Part shown: piece after piece, positions 17,902 through 32,384 of the stretch
How positions within the stretch are numbered: position 1 is the first letter of the stretch
How the letters are laid out: each line of letters begins with the position of its first letter
Assembly (NCBI RefSeq): GCF_007273535.1
Contig: NZ_RIBP01000004.1
Coordinates: forward strand, 873,501-937,500
DNA length: 64,000 nt
Direction: 5' to 3'
Origin: Niallia circulans
GTDB lineage: Bacteria > Bacillota > Bacilli > Bacillales > Cytobacillaceae
Notes under the pieces: generated by a model
Seen by the model: the letters and a program-made list of their open reading frames with translations, nothing else
The model's database searches: none
Told to the model about the DNA's origin: nothing
Made by a program: the position numbers and the translations under genes

Positions 17902-18267
17902 TTATTTTTTCTTGTTAGCTACAGTCTTACGAGGACCTTTGCGTGTACGAGCGTTGTTTTTCGTGTTTTGTCCGCGAACTGGAAGACCACGGCGGTGACG
18001 AAGACCACGGTAGCAACCGATCTCCATTAGACGTTTAATGTTAAGTGAAACTTCACGACGAAGGTCACCTTCAACTTTTAGTTTGTCAATGATATCACGG
18101 ATTTTGTTAAGTTCATCTTCCGTTAAGTCACGAACACGAGTATCTTCAGAAACACCAGCTTCTGCCAATACTTTTTGTGCAGTAATTTTTCCGATACCAA
18201 AAATGTATGTTAAAGATATTACTACGCGTTTTTCACGTGGAATATCCACACCAGCAATACGTGCCAT
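17902..18267 (-). CDS. rpsM: 30S ribosomal protein S13
   Basis: 121-aa S13 of the 30S head, contacting the P-site tRNA and forming intersubunit bridges. The N-terminus [20 protein letters not shown] and the C-terminal [20 protein letters not shown] are canonical. It starts at ATG 18267 after SD GGAGGTG. It follows rpmJ by 22 nt. Confidence 0.98.
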   Translation of the reverse strand: MARIAGVDIPREKRVVISLTYIFGIGKITAQKVLAEAGVSEDTRVRDLTEDELNKIRDIIDKLKVEGDLRREVSLNIKRLMEIGCYRGLRHRRGLPVRGQNTKNNARTRKGPRKTVANKKK

Positions 18268-18289
18268 CTATATGCGCACCTCCTTATAA

Positions 18290-18659
<370 letters not shown>

Positions 18660-18841
18660 CGAATAAATTCTCCCTTCATTTTAAAATGCGAAATACTTAA
18701 AACTAACTATAGTAAAGTGTAGTTCTTTTCTTTTGTAACACGATTGGTGTACATCAACTACTCTGAACTGCTCTATAATATACTAACTTGTCATATAACT
18801 GCAACTAATTGATTATAACATAATGTTACACACACGTCCGC

Positions 18842-19515
18842 TATTAATAACAAATTAATAATAAAAATTATAAACTTCCATCAGAATCGATCAATGTGAC
18901 CACCAACACAGCTAAAACTCGTTTATATGAACTGCTGTAAAGCTATATTATAGGAAATATTTCTCGCAAACAGTACGATAGAAACAAATAGCCTGTGCTA
19001 ACTGCGGCTGTTTCATCGCTTATCGTAATTTCCGCAAAAAAAGAAAGTCAAAGCTTCTTCAAGAGTCTAACCTTATTCTTTGCATCGCATACACAATTGC
19101 TTGATGAAATGCCGTTAAGATCTTCGCATTCCGATATTAATTAAAGAGGAATTACCGATAGCGCACACCTGGTCCAATACCTTATGTCCATAATAGAAAG
19201 AATAATAGTTACCTTCTTCACTACTAGATAAAAAAGCAATTCAAGCGGAGCTACCATGAAATCCAAAATACTCTGCACCAATTATCTTAAATTGATTATT
19301 CTTCTAACTCGCATAAAGATGACAAAGTTCATTTTTATGCTTTACTTGTTACAGATATAACCATAGGAATTATTATACCTTTTGAAAAAAGGAAATGCAT
19401 CATGTTTAGGAATAAACTCCTTAGCCATTTCATCCCAATTCTTCTATTTGATTCTCTGATTTTAGTCCATGCTAGGACAGATTAGTCTAAGCAAAAGTGT
19501 TTTATGAATTAAGGA
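18842..19515 (-). pseudogene. map: Decayed methionine aminopeptidase gene (map relic)
   Basis: The adk-infA gap of about 855 bp has no open frame over 60 codons, yet matches the length and position of map (747 bp). Minus-strand translation in shifting frames recovers collinear MAP fragments. Right after adk, LIHKT matches IICKT. At 19440-19342, DEMAKEFIPKHDAFPFFK matches DQIAERFIKKQGAIPSFK of B. subtilis MAP. At 19300-19241, IIGAEYFGFHGSSA matches DIGAKLNGYHGDSA. Later fragments are weaker. There are several stops, frameshifts and probable deletions. In the second block both metal-binding Asp positions are changed (to Ile and Ser), so the product could not be active. Alignment was by eye against remembered sequence. 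Confidence 0.8.
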
Positions 19516-20178
<663 letters not shown>

Positions 20179-20231
20179 CTAAATAAAGTCTTGCACATAT
20201 AATTCAAGGGACATCAGTCCCCTAAATTAAA

Positions 20232-21527
20232 TTATTTAATAAATCCTTTATAGTGACGTTTAACTAGCTGTGATTCAAGCTGTTTCATTGTTTCCAGTGC
20301 AACACCGACAACGATGAGTAAACTAGTTCCACCAATTTGCGCAGATTGCGGCAAGCCAGCAATATTGATAAAGAAAACTGGAAGAATAGCTATGACAGCT
20401 AAGAATAATGCTCCAACTAATGTTAAACGGTAAAGAACACGAGTCAAGTATTCTTGCGTACTTTTTCCTGGTCTAATACCTGGAATGTATCCACCTTGCT
20501 TCTTCAAGTTCTCAGAAACTTGTTCTGGATTCACTTGAATGAAAGCATAAAAATAAGTGAAAGCAAGAATTAATACTGTATAGATAACCATTCCAATAGG
20601 ATGCGTATAGTCGAATACTTTTTGTATCCATGTTGTAACAGCATTTTGTTCAAAGAATGATGCGATCGTTCTTGGTGTTACCAGGAATGAAACCGCAAAG
20701 ATAACTGGGATAACCCCAGCGGAATTCACTTTAAGTGGAAGATGTGTAGATTGTCCTCCAACAGAGCTATTTCCATTCGTCATTCTTTTCGCATATTGGA
20801 TTGGAATCTTTCTAAGTGCTTGCTGGATGAAGATTACTCCTACAACAAGTGCTATCACTGCAACTACAATAAGAAGCACTGTAGCGATGCGCAAGAATAA
20901 CTGATCACCAGGATTTTCAAACTGTTGTGCGTAAATTTGGTTTGCTATTGATGGAATACCAGCAGCAATCCCAGCAAAGATGATAATGGATATACCATTA
21001 CCTACACCTTTTGATGTAATTAGTTCACCTAACCACATTAAGAAGGCAGTTCCAGCTGTTAACACAACAGAGATTACTAAGTAGGAACCAATTCCAGGAT
21101 TAGTAATCAGAGCACCACCAGCTAGGTTATTAAATCCATATGACATTCCAAAGCCCTGAATGAAGCCTAACACGATAGTGAAGTATCTCGTAAATTGAGT
21201 CAATTTACGTCGACCAGCATCACCTTGTTTAGACCATTCAGTGAACTTAGGCACAACATCCATCTGCAGCAAGCTGACAATGATAGATGCAGTAATATAT
21301 GGCATAATCCCCATAGCGAGTATTGAAAAGTTTTTCAGTGCCCCACCACCGAAAGTATTTAATATTCCGAAGGCACTAAAAGTATCCTGTGCTTGTAAAT
21401 AATCTGCATTAACATAAGGTACCGGTATGAAAGTACCGATACGGAATATAATCAACATTAATAGGGTGAATATGATTTTACGTCTTATTTCACCCACACG
21501 CATAAAATTGGAGATTGTCTGAAACAT
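20232..21527 (-). CDS. secY: Protein translocase channel subunit SecY
   Basis: 431-aa channel of the Sec translocon with about ten membrane helices. Conserved stretches include GGALKNFSILAMGIMPYITA, the plug/lateral-gate region GYFTIVLG-like segment, and the cytosolic QGGYIPGIRPG loop that contacts SecA. Its ATG overlaps the rplO stop by one base (TAATG), so translation is coupled. It works with SecE, also encoded in this window. Confidence 0.98.
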   Translation of the reverse strand: MFQTISNFMRVGEIRRKIIFTLLMLIIFRIGTFIPVPYVNADYLQAQDTFSAFGILNTFGGGALKNFSILAMGIMPYITASIIVSLLQMDVVPKFTEWSKQGDAGRRKLTQFTRYFTIVLGFIQGFGMSYGFNNLAGGALITNPGIGSYLVISVVLTAGTAFLMWLGELITSKGVGNGISIIIFAGIAAGIPSIANQIYAQQFENPGDQLFLRIATVLLIVVAVIALVVGVIFIQQALRKIPIQYAKRMTNGNSSVGGQSTHLPLKVNSAGVIPVIFAVSFLVTPRTIASFFEQNAVTTWIQKVFDYTHPIGMVIYTVLILAFTYFYAFIQVNPEQVSENLKKQGGYIPGIRPGKSTQEYLTRVLYRLTLVGALFLAVIAILPVFFINIAGLPQSAQIGGTSLLIVVGVALETMKQLESQLVKRHYKGFIK

Positions 21528-21967
21528 TAGATCACCTCTGTTTGACCGCCGGCAGCTTCAATAGCTTCCTTTGCAGCAGAGGAGAATTTATGTGCTTTAA
21601 CAGTAAGCTTTTTCTCTACTTTGCCTTTTGCAAGAATTTTAATTCCTGCTCTTTCGTTGCTCACAACACCAGTTTCGATAAGAAGTTCTGGAGTTACTTC
21701 CGTTCCGTCTTCGAAGCGGTTTAGAGCGTCAAGGTTAACAATTGCATATTCTTTACGGTTGATGTTTGTAAAACCACGTTTTGGTAAACGACGGAATAAA
21801 GGAGTTTGACCACCTTCAAATCCAGGTCTTACACCCCCACCGGAACGTGCATTTTGACCTTTATGACCTTTACCAGCAGTCTTACCAGTACCAGAACCGA
21901 TACCACGACCTAAACGCTTGCGTTCTTTACGAGAACCTTCTGCAGGTTTTAATTCATGAAGTTTCAT
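21527..21967 (-). CDS. rplO: 50S ribosomal protein L15
   Basis: 146-aa L15. The glycine/arginine-rich N-terminal half ([34 protein letters not shown]) threads into 23S rRNA; the C-terminal half is globular. It starts at ATG 21967 with SD AAGGAGGTG. It follows rpmD and is coupled to secY. Confidence 0.98.
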   Translation of the reverse strand: MKLHELKPAEGSRKERKRLGRGIGSGTGKTAGKGHKGQNARSGGGVRPGFEGGQTPLFRRLPKRGFTNINRKEYAIVNLDALNRFEDGTEVTPELLIETGVVSNERAGIKILAKGKVEKKLTVKAHKFSSAAKEAIEAAGGQTEVI

Positions 21968-21999
21968 ATTGGCACCTCCTTATTGAAGAAGAATGATTT

Positions 22000-22182
22000 T
22001 TAGTTTTCTTTAACAGATACTAAATGTGATACTTTAGTGATCATGCCGCGGATAGCAGCATTATCGTTTTGTTCTACTGTTTGGTTTACTTTACGTAGAC
22101 CTAATGCTTTAACTGTTTCGCGTTGGTCTTGAGGACGACCAATTACGCTTTTAGTGAGGGTAATTTCCAGTTTGTTTGCCAT
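22000..22182 (-). CDS. rpmD: 50S ribosomal protein L30
   Basis: 60-aa L30, complete: [20 protein letters not shown] then [20 protein letters not shown]. Usual size. It starts at ATG 22182 with SD AAGGAGGG, 13 nt after rpsE. Confidence 0.98.
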   Translation of the reverse strand: MANKLEITLTKSVIGRPQDQRETVKALGLRKVNQTVEQNDNAAIRGMITKVSHLVSVKEN

Positions 22183-22195
22183 CTAATTTCCCTCC

Positions 22196-22702
<507 letters not shown>

Positions 22703-22726
22703 CTATTTTTGTCCCTCCTTTGACTA

Positions 22727-23089
22727 TTAAAATTCTAAGCCGTTCTCACGAGCAGCATCAGCTAAAGCTTTAACGCGACCATGATATAAATATCCACCGC
22801 GGTCAAAAACTACTGATTTAACGCCTTTTTCTACAGCACGTTTTGCAACTGCCTCACCGATCTTAACAGCAGCATCAACATTACTAGCAGATTCTAAGTT
22901 AAGCTCTTTATCTAAAGTAGACGCACTAGCGATTGTTACACCATTAACATCATCAATAAGTTGAGCGTAAATGTGTTTGTTTGAACGGAACACATTTAAA
23001 CGAGGACGAGCTTGAGTACCGCTTAATTTAGAACGCACACGTGCGTGTCTTTTTTTACGGGTTACATTCTTGTCAGCCTTCGTAATCAT
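22727..23089 (-). CDS. rplR: 50S ribosomal protein L18
   Basis: 120-aa L18, a 5S rRNA-binding protein of the central protuberance. Conserved [20 protein letters not shown] near the N-terminus and [20 protein letters not shown] at the C-terminus. It lies between rplF and rpsE in the usual spc order. Confidence 0.98.
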   Translation of the reverse strand: MITKADKNVTRKKRHARVRSKLSGTQARPRLNVFRSNKHIYAQLIDDVNGVTIASASTLDKELNLESASNVDAAVKIGEAVAKRAVEKGVKSVVFDRGGYLYHGRVKALADAARENGLEF

Positions 23090-23121
23090 TCAGGTCACTC
23101 CTTTCATTTGCCTATATGGCA

Positions 23122-23658
23122 TTACTTACCTGTTTTACCTTCTTTTCTACGTACGAATTCGCCTTCATAACGAATACCTTTACCTTTGTAAGGCTCTGGT
23201 GGACGAACGTCACGGATGTTAGCAGCAAGTGCTCCAACGCGCTCTTTGTTAGTTCCTTTAACAATAACTTTAGTAGCAGAAGGAACTTCAATTTCAATTC
23301 CTGCTTCTGGTTCGATCTCAACTGGATGAGAGTAACCTACGTTAAGAACAAGTTTGCTTCCTTGTTTTTGCGCACGGTAACCTACACCGATAAGTTCAAG
23401 ACCTCTTTCAAAACCTTTAGAAACACCTTCGACCATGTTAGCTAACAAAGCGCGAGTTGTTCCGTGCAATGCACGATGTTCCTTCGCATCAGAAGGACGA
23501 GTTACGTTAATTACGTTCTCTTCAACGTTAATTGCGATATCAGAGTTAAAAGTACGAGTTAATTCGCCTTTAGGACCTTTAACCGTTACAGTACTGTTAT
23601 CAATAGTAACTGTAACGCCTGCTGGTACTTCGACTGGTTTTTTACCTACACGAGACAT
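23122..23658 (-). CDS. rplF: 50S ribosomal protein L6
   Basis: 178-aa L6 with two related domains, near the sarcin-ricin loop. It starts [20 protein letters not shown] and ends with the conserved [20 protein letters not shown] motif. ATG 23658 follows a GGAGGTG SD. Confidence 0.98.
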   Translation of the reverse strand: MSRVGKKPVEVPAGVTVTIDNSTVTVKGPKGELTRTFNSDIAINVEENVINVTRPSDAKEHRALHGTTRALLANMVEGVSKGFERGLELIGVGYRAQKQGSKLVLNVGYSHPVEIEPEAGIEIEVPSATKVIVKGTNKERVGALAANIRDVRPPEPYKGKGIRYEGEFVRRKEGKTGK

Positions 23659-23689
23659 TTAGTTGCACCTCCATTCATTTAAACCTTTA

Positions 23690-24088
23690 TTACCAAACGT
23701 ATGCTAAAACTTCTCCGCCAACTTGTTTAGCGCGAGCTTCTTTATCAGTAATTACTCCTTGAGAAGTAGAAACTAGTGCGATTCCAAGACCGTTTAGTAC
23801 ACGTGGAACTTCAGTAGCTTTCGCATATACACGAAGACCAGGTTTACTAATACGTTTAAGTCCAGTAATTACACGCTCATTGCTAGAACCGTATTTAAGG
23901 AAAATGCGGATGATTCCTTGTTTGTTGTCTTCAATATACTCAACATCACGGATGAAACCTTCACGCTTAAGAATTTCAGCGATTTCTTTTTTCACATTAG
24001 AAGCAGGAACCTCTAATTTTTCGTGACGTACCATATTCGCATTACGGATTCTTGTAAGCAAATCTGCAATTGGATCTGTCATAACCAT
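23690..24088 (-). CDS. rpsH: 30S ribosomal protein S8
   Basis: 132-aa S8, a primary binder of the 16S central domain. The start [17 protein letters not shown] is supported by GGAGG 8 nt upstream. The C-terminal signature [20 protein letters not shown] is present. In many bacteria S8 represses the spc operon; no mRNA target structure was assigned here. Confidence 0.98.
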   Translation of the reverse strand: MVMTDPIADLLTRIRNANMVRHEKLEVPASNVKKEIAEILKREGFIRDVEYIEDNKQGIIRIFLKYGSSNERVITGLKRISKPGLRVYAKATEVPRVLNGLGIALVSTSQGVITDKEARAKQVGGEVLAYVW

Positions 24089-24117
24089 TGTATTAACCTC
24101 CTTCCCATAATGGGGTT

Positions 24118-24321
<204 letters not shown>

Positions 24322-24328
24322 TTAAGGA

Positions 24329-24868
24329 TTACTTTTGGAACGGCATTCCAAATTGAGTTAATAATTCACGAGCTTCTTCATCAGTGTTAGCTGTTGTAAC
24401 GATAACAATATCCATACCTCTAACTTTGTTTACTTTATCGTAATCAACTTCAGGGAAGATCAATTGTTCTTTAACACCTAGAGTGTAGTTACCACGGCCG
24501 TCAAAAGATTTCTTAGAAATACCGCGGAAGTCACGAACACGTGGTAGAGAAACAGATACTAGTTTATCAAAAAACTCATACATGCGTTCTCCACGAAGTG
24601 TAACTTTCGCTCCGATTGGCATACCTTCACGTAGACGGAAGCCTGCGATAGATTTTTTTGCACGAGTAACAACTGGCTTTTGACCAGAAATTACTGTCAA
24701 TTCTTCAACTGCAATGTCCAATGCTTTTGCGTTAGCAACTGCTTCACCAACACCCATGTTGATAACAATCTTCTCAAGCTTTGGAACTTGCATTACAGAT
24801 TTATAATTGAACTTGCTCATAAGAGCAGGTACAGTTTCTTTTGTGTACTTTTCTTTTAGGCGGTTCAT
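24329..24868 (-). CDS. rplE: 50S ribosomal protein L5
   Basis: 179-aa L5, binds 5S rRNA and bridges to the 30S head. Conserved [16 protein letters not shown] and the C-terminal segment [20 protein letters not shown]. It starts at ATG 24868 with SD GGGAGGT. Confidence 0.98.
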   Translation of the reverse strand: MNRLKEKYTKETVPALMSKFNYKSVMQVPKLEKIVINMGVGEAVANAKALDIAVEELTVISGQKPVVTRAKKSIAGFRLREGMPIGAKVTLRGERMYEFFDKLVSVSLPRVRDFRGISKKSFDGRGNYTLGVKEQLIFPEVDYDKVNKVRGMDIVIVTTANTDEEARELLTQFGMPFQK

Positions 24869-24894
24869 CCATAGTACCTCCCTTCTTTTTTAAA

Positions 24895-25206
24895 CTATTT
24901 ATCTAGAATTTCACCGGATTTTTTCGCTACGCGTACTTTTTTACCGTCAACAGATGTTGAACCTACACGAGTAGGAGTACCTGTTTTAGGATCGATAAGC
25001 ATAACGTTGGATACATGAATAGCTGCTTCCTGGTCATTGATTCCACCTTGTGGATTCAACTGGGATGGCTTATTGTGTTTCTTAACAATGTTGATTCCTT
25101 CAACTAGCACACGGCTTTTTTTAGGGAATGCTGCAAGAACAACACCAGTTTTGCCTTTATCCTTACCAGAGATGACCATTACTTTGTCACCTTTTTTAAC
25201 ATGCAT
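24895..25206 (-). CDS. rplX: 50S ribosomal protein L24
   Basis: 103-aa L24, an early assembly initiator near the exit tunnel, with a KOW motif [20 protein letters not shown]. An in-frame extension to 25230 contains the Shine-Dalgarno itself; ATG 25206, with GGAGGTG upstream, gives the family start MHVKKGDK. Confidence 0.98.
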   Translation of the reverse strand: MHVKKGDKVMVISGKDKGKTGVVLAAFPKKSRVLVEGINIVKKHNKPSQLNPQGGINDQEAAIHVSNVMLIDPKTGTPTRVGSTSVDGKKVRVAKKSGEILDK

Positions 25207-25243
25207 CTTTTCGCACCTCCTTAAAGGCAATTGTATTTATGAT

Positions 25244-25639
<396 letters not shown>

Positions 25640-25652
25640 TTATTCCGAACAA

Positions 25653-25916
25653 TTATATAATAACTGCTTTTTCTACTACTTCTACAAGACGGAAACGTTT
25701 TGTAGCTGATAATGGACGTGTTTCCATAATACGTACTACATCGCCAATTTTAGCTGTATTTTGCTCATCGTGAGCTTTATACTTTTTAGAGTATTTCACG
25801 CGTTTGCCATATAATGGGTGCTTTTTGTAAGTTTCTACTACAACAGAAACGGTTTTATCCATTTTGTCAGAAACAACACGACCAGTGTAGACTTTGCGTT
25901 GATTGCGTTCGCTCAT
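25653..25916 (-). CDS. rpsQ: 30S ribosomal protein S17
   Basis: 87-aa S17, an OB-fold primary 16S rRNA binder. Conserved [20 protein letters not shown] and [20 protein letters not shown]. Starts at ATG 25916 with SD GAGGAGG; 20 nt after rpmC. Confidence 0.98.
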   Translation of the reverse strand: MSERNQRKVYTGRVVSDKMDKTVSVVVETYKKHPLYGKRVKYSKKYKAHDEQNTAKIGDVVRIMETRPLSATKRFRLVEVVEKAVII

Positions 25917-25936
25917 CTTACGAACCTCCTCTCACG

Positions 25937-26564
<628 letters not shown>

Positions 26565-26566
26565 TA

Positions 26567-27583
<1,017 letters not shown>

Positions 27584-27586
27584 TCA

Positions 27587-27865
27587 TTAACGTCTTGTTT
27601 TCTTATCGTCACTTGCATGACCTTTGTAAGTACGGGATGGAGCGAATTCTCCAAGTTTGTGACCTACCATGTCTTCAGTAATGTAGACAGGTACATGCTT
27701 ACGACCATCATAAACTGCGATTGTTTGACCGATGAATTGTGGGAAGATAGTAGAACGACGAGACCAAGTTTTGATAACTTGTTTCTTATCAGACTCACTT
27801 AATTTTTCGATCTTTGATAGTAAATGATCATCAACAAAAGGTCCTTTTTTTAAGCTGCGACCCAT
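27587..27865 (-). CDS. rpsS: 30S ribosomal protein S19
   Basis: 92-aa S19 of the 30S head, partner of S13. It starts [20 protein letters not shown] and contains [20 protein letters not shown]. Starts at ATG 27865 with GGGAGGTT. Confidence 0.98.
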   Translation of the reverse strand: MGRSLKKGPFVDDHLLSKIEKLSESDKKQVIKTWSRRSTIFPQFIGQTIAVYDGRKHVPVYITEDMVGHKLGEFAPSRTYKGHASDDKKTRR

Positions 27866-27925
27866 GAGTGAACCTCCCTTCGTGATTGTTCTACGGTTCT
27901 AGTTATGAACCGTAGTTCAACCCCG

Positions 27926-28774
<849 letters not shown>

Positions 28775-28785
28775 TCAGTTATATA

Positions 28786-29070
28786 TTAAGCTTCGAAAAA
28801 TTCGATTTCTTTGCTGTTAGCTGTTAGCTTAACAATTGCCTTACGACGTTTGTTAGTGTAGCCTCCGAAACGGCCCATACGCTTGAACTTACCTTTGTAG
28901 TTCATAATGTTAACTTTCTCAACTTCAACGCCGAAAATTTCTTCTACAGCATCTTTAACTTGAGTTTTGTTAGCTCTAACATCAACTTCAAACGTATATT
29001 TTTTCTCAGCCATTAAGTCAGTAGAACGTTCAGTGATAACGGGGCGCTTAATAGTATCGCGTGCATCCAT
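28786..29070 (-). CDS. rplW: 50S ribosomal protein L23
   Basis: 94-aa L23, main tunnel-exit docking site for trigger factor and SRP. Conserved [20 protein letters not shown] and [15 protein letters not shown]. Its ATG overlaps the rplD stop by one base, implying coupling. Confidence 0.98.
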   Translation of the reverse strand: MDARDTIKRPVITERSTDLMAEKKYTFEVDVRANKTQVKDAVEEIFGVEVEKVNIMNYKGKFKRMGRFGGYTNKRRKAIVKLTANSKEIEFFEA

Positions 29071-29693
29071 TATGCAAGCACCTCCTCTACTTTTTCAACT
29101 GCTGCTTTCGTCATGATTAATTTATCATGATTTAATACATCTAATACTGTAACATCAGAAGCAGAAACGACAGTAATTCCAGGAATGTTACGAGCAGATA
29201 ATGCTACGTTCTCATCTAGGTCAGCTGTAACGATAAGTGCTTTCTTCTCTACAGATAGATTACCTAAAACAGTTTTGAATTCTTTAGTTTTTGGTGCATC
29301 GAAAGCTAGGCTTTGCAATACTAAAATGCTTTCTTCTAATACTTTAGTAGAAAGTGCAGATTTGATTGCAAGTCTGCGTACCTTTTTAGGTAATTTGTAG
29401 CTGTAGCTACGTGGAACTGGTCCAAACACTGTTCCACCACCACGCCATTGTGGAGATCTGATAGAACCTTGACGTGCACGTCCTGTACCTTTTTGGCGCC
29501 ATGGCTTACGGCCACCACCAGCAACCTCAGAACGAATTTTAGTTTTATGAGTACCTTGACGTAAAGAAGCTCTTTGCATAACAACTGCTTCAAATAGAAC
29601 GCTGTTGTTAGGCTCGATACCGAATACAGAATCCTTTAATTCGATATCTCCAGCTTGAGTACCGTCTTGGTTGAATAATGCAACTTTAGGCAT
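29070..29693 (-). CDS. rplD: 50S ribosomal protein L4
   Basis: 207-aa L4 with an extended loop into the exit tunnel, containing [20 protein letters not shown] and [10 protein letters not shown]. In E. coli L4 represses the S10 operon; that mechanism is not assumed here. Coupled to rplW. Confidence 0.98.
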   Translation of the reverse strand: MPKVALFNQDGTQAGDIELKDSVFGIEPNNSVLFEAVVMQRASLRQGTHKTKIRSEVAGGGRKPWRQKGTGRARQGSIRSPQWRGGGTVFGPVPRSYSYKLPKKVRRLAIKSALSTKVLEESILVLQSLAFDAPKTKEFKTVLGNLSVEKKALIVTADLDENVALSARNIPGITVVSASDVTVLDVLNHDKLIMTKAAVEKVEEVLA

Positions 29694-29721
29694 TCTTGTT
29701 TCCTCCTTTCCGGTTTACTAA

Positions 29722-30348
29722 TTATGCTTTAACCGCACTTTTTACTTTTAATAGAGCTTTTTTAGCTCCAGGAACATTACCTTTGATCAATAGAAGGTTA
29801 CGCTCAACATCAACCTTAACGATTTCAAGGTTTTGAACAGTTACTTGTTCTCCGCCCATACGTCCTGGTAATGCTTTACCTTTGAATACACGGTTTGGAG
29901 CTACTGGGCCCATTGAACCTGGACGACGGTGGTAGCGAGACCCGTGAGACATTGGTCCGCGAGATTGTCCATGGCGTTTAATTGAACCTTGGAAACCTTT
30001 ACCTTTAGATATTCCTGTTACATCTACGATGTCGCCTTCAGCGAAAACATCAACTTTGACTTCTTGACCAACTTCGTACTCTGCTAAGCTAACTTCTCGC
30101 AATTCACGAACGAAGCGCTTAGGAGCAGTGTTTGCTTTAGCAACGTGCCCTTTTTCAGGTTTGTTAGACAACTTTTCACGTTTATCTTCGAAACCGATTT
30201 GAACAGCTTCATAGCCGTCAGTTTCAATAGATTTCTTTTGAAGTACAACGTTTTGAGCAGCTTCAACTACTGTTACCGGGATAAGATCGCCGTTTTCAGC
30301 AAAAACTTGAGTCATACCAATTTTTCTTCCTAAGATTCCTTTGGTCAT
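29722..30348 (-). CDS. rplC: 50S ribosomal protein L3
   Basis: 208-aa L3 near the peptidyl-transferase centre. It starts [20 protein letters not shown]; the central extension has [20 protein letters not shown] and [23 protein letters not shown] three codons upstream is too close to the GGAGGTG SD, so ATG 30348 is chosen. Confidence 0.98.
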   Translation of the reverse strand: MTKGILGRKIGMTQVFAENGDLIPVTVVEAAQNVVLQKKSIETDGYEAVQIGFEDKREKLSNKPEKGHVAKANTAPKRFVRELREVSLAEYEVGQEVKVDVFAEGDIVDVTGISKGKGFQGSIKRHGQSRGPMSHGSRYHRRPGSMGPVAPNRVFKGKALPGRMGGEQVTVQNLEIVKVDVERNLLLIKGNVPGAKKALLKVKSAVKA

Positions 30349-30386
30349 TTCAGTCACACCTCCTGGTAGTTATATATTTATTTAAA

Positions 30387-30927
<541 letters not shown>

Positions 30928-31042
30928 CCCATTAATGAATAGTTGTAAAATTACAATCTATTCCAAACTAATCAGCATTAAATAATAATCATCGAAATTA
31001 AAACATATATATAGAAGGAAATAGAAATTACTTGTTTTTCAC

Positions 31043-31074
31043 ATAAAAACAGACCGGGATAAACCGGCCTGTTT
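31043..31074 (-). terminator. Terminator of the str operon (after tuf)
   Basis: On the minus strand AACAGGCCGG pairs with CCGGTCTGTT around TTTATC, followed by TTTTA. It lies about 12 nt after the tuf stop. Confidence 0.88.
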
Positions 31075-31085
31075 ATTAAGTAATA

Positions 31086-32273
31086 TTATTCAACGATTGT
31101 AGCAACTACGCCAGCGCCTACAGTACGTCCACCCTCACGGATAGAGAATTTAGTACCTTCTTCGATAGCGATAGAAGAAATCAATTCAACATCCATTTCG
31201 ATGTTGTCGCCAGGCATAACCATTTCTACACCTTCAGGAAGGTTGCAGATACCAGTTACGTCAGTTGTACGGAAGTAGAACTGTGGGCGGTAGTTTGTGA
31301 AGAATGGAGTATGACGTCCACCTTCTTCTTTAGACAAAACGTAAACTTCAGCTTTGAATTTTACGTGTGGAGTAATTGTGCCTGGTTTAGCCAATACTTG
31401 ACCACGTTGGATATCTTCACGAGCAACCCCACGAAGAAGTGCACCAATGTTGTCACCAGCTTCAGCATAGTCAAGCAATTTACGGAACATTTCAACACCA
31501 GTTACAGTAGTTGATTTTTTCTCTTCAGCAAGACCGATAATGTCGATAACGTCTCCGACTTTAACTTGTCCACGCTCAACACGTCCAGTAGCAACTGTAC
31601 CACGACCTGTGATAGAGAACACGTCCTCTACAGGCATCATGAATGGTTTTTCAGTGTCACGAGCTGGAGTTGGGATGTACTCATCAACAGCAGCCATAAG
31701 CTCGTTGATTTTTTCTTCCCATTCTGCTTCGCCTTCAAGTGCTTTAAGAGCAGAACCTTTGATAACTGGAATGTCATCACCAGGGAACTCATACTCAGAA
31801 AGAAGATCGCGAACTTCCATTTCAACTAGTTCAAGAAGCTCTTCGTCATCAACCATATCACATTTGTTCAAGAATACAACTAGGTGAGGTACACCAACCT
31901 GGCGAGACAATAGGATGTGCTCACGAGTTTGTGGCATTGGACCATCAGTTGCAGAAACAACTAGGATACCGCCATCCATTTGAGCAGCTCCAGTGATCAT
32001 GTTTTTAACATAGTCAGCATGTCCTGGGCAGTCTACGTGCGCATAGTGACGAGTAGCTGTTTCGTACTCAACGTGTGCAGTAGAGATTGTGATACCACGC
32101 TCGCGCTCTTCAGGAGCAGCGTCGATTTGGTCGTAACCTTTTGCTTCACCGCCACCTGCTTTTGCAAGTACAGTAGTGATAGCAGCTGTTAGAGTTGTTT
32201 TACCATGGTCAACGTGACCAATAGTTCCGATATTTACATGGGGCTTTGAACGATCGTATTTAGCTTTTGCCAT
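31086..32273 (-). CDS. tuf: Translation elongation factor EF-Tu
   Basis: 395-aa GTPase that delivers aminoacyl-tRNA to the ribosome. G1 is GHVDHGKTT (residues 19-27), the switch II motif is DCPGHADYV, and NKCDMVD gives guanine specificity; domain III ends with [15 protein letters not shown]. It starts at ATG 32273 with SD AAGGAGGAT. It is co-transcribed after fusA but also has its own promoter in the fusA-tuf gap. Confidence 0.99.
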   Translation of the reverse strand: MAKAKYDRSKPHVNIGTIGHVDHGKTTLTAAITTVLAKAGGGEAKGYDQIDAAPEERERGITISTAHVEYETATRHYAHVDCPGHADYVKNMITGAAQMDGGILVVSATDGPMPQTREHILLSRQVGVPHLVVFLNKCDMVDDEELLELVEMEVRDLLSEYEFPGDDIPVIKGSALKALEGEAEWEEKINELMAAVDEYIPTPARDTEKPFMMPVEDVFSITGRGTVATGRVERGQVKVGDVIDIIGLAEEKKSTTVTGVEMFRKLLDYAEAGDNIGALLRGVAREDIQRGQVLAKPGTITPHVKFKAEVYVLSKEEGGRHTPFFTNYRPQFYFRTTDVTGICNLPEGVEMVMPGDNIEMDVELISSIAIEEGTKFSIREGGRTVGAGVVATIVE

Positions 32274-32352
32274 TAGGAAAATCCTCCTTTGATTTGTAAA
32301 AATTAAGTATTGAGCTGTGACGTTATATCACAGCTTTATTGCTTACATAGTA

Positions 32353-32381
32353 GTTATACTTCATTAAAAGAGTAAAATCAA
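32353..32381 (-). promoter_or_regulatory. Internal promoter of tuf
   Basis: On the minus strand TTGATT (32381-32376), a 17-nt spacer and TATAAC (32358-32353), starting just after the fusA stop. The leader that follows has a perfect 8-bp hairpin AGCTGTGA/TCACAGCT (32335-32313), not followed by a T run, so more likely a leader structure than a terminator. A separate tuf promoter would allow the high EF-Tu:EF-G ratio. Confidence 0.75.
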
Positions 32382-32384
32382 TTA

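Noticed and set aside
18661..18840. Possible ybzG (KOW-domain) gene or relic between map and infA
   Set aside because: No convincing fragment of such a protein was found by eye; the stretch is AT-rich and may only hold infA upstream signals.
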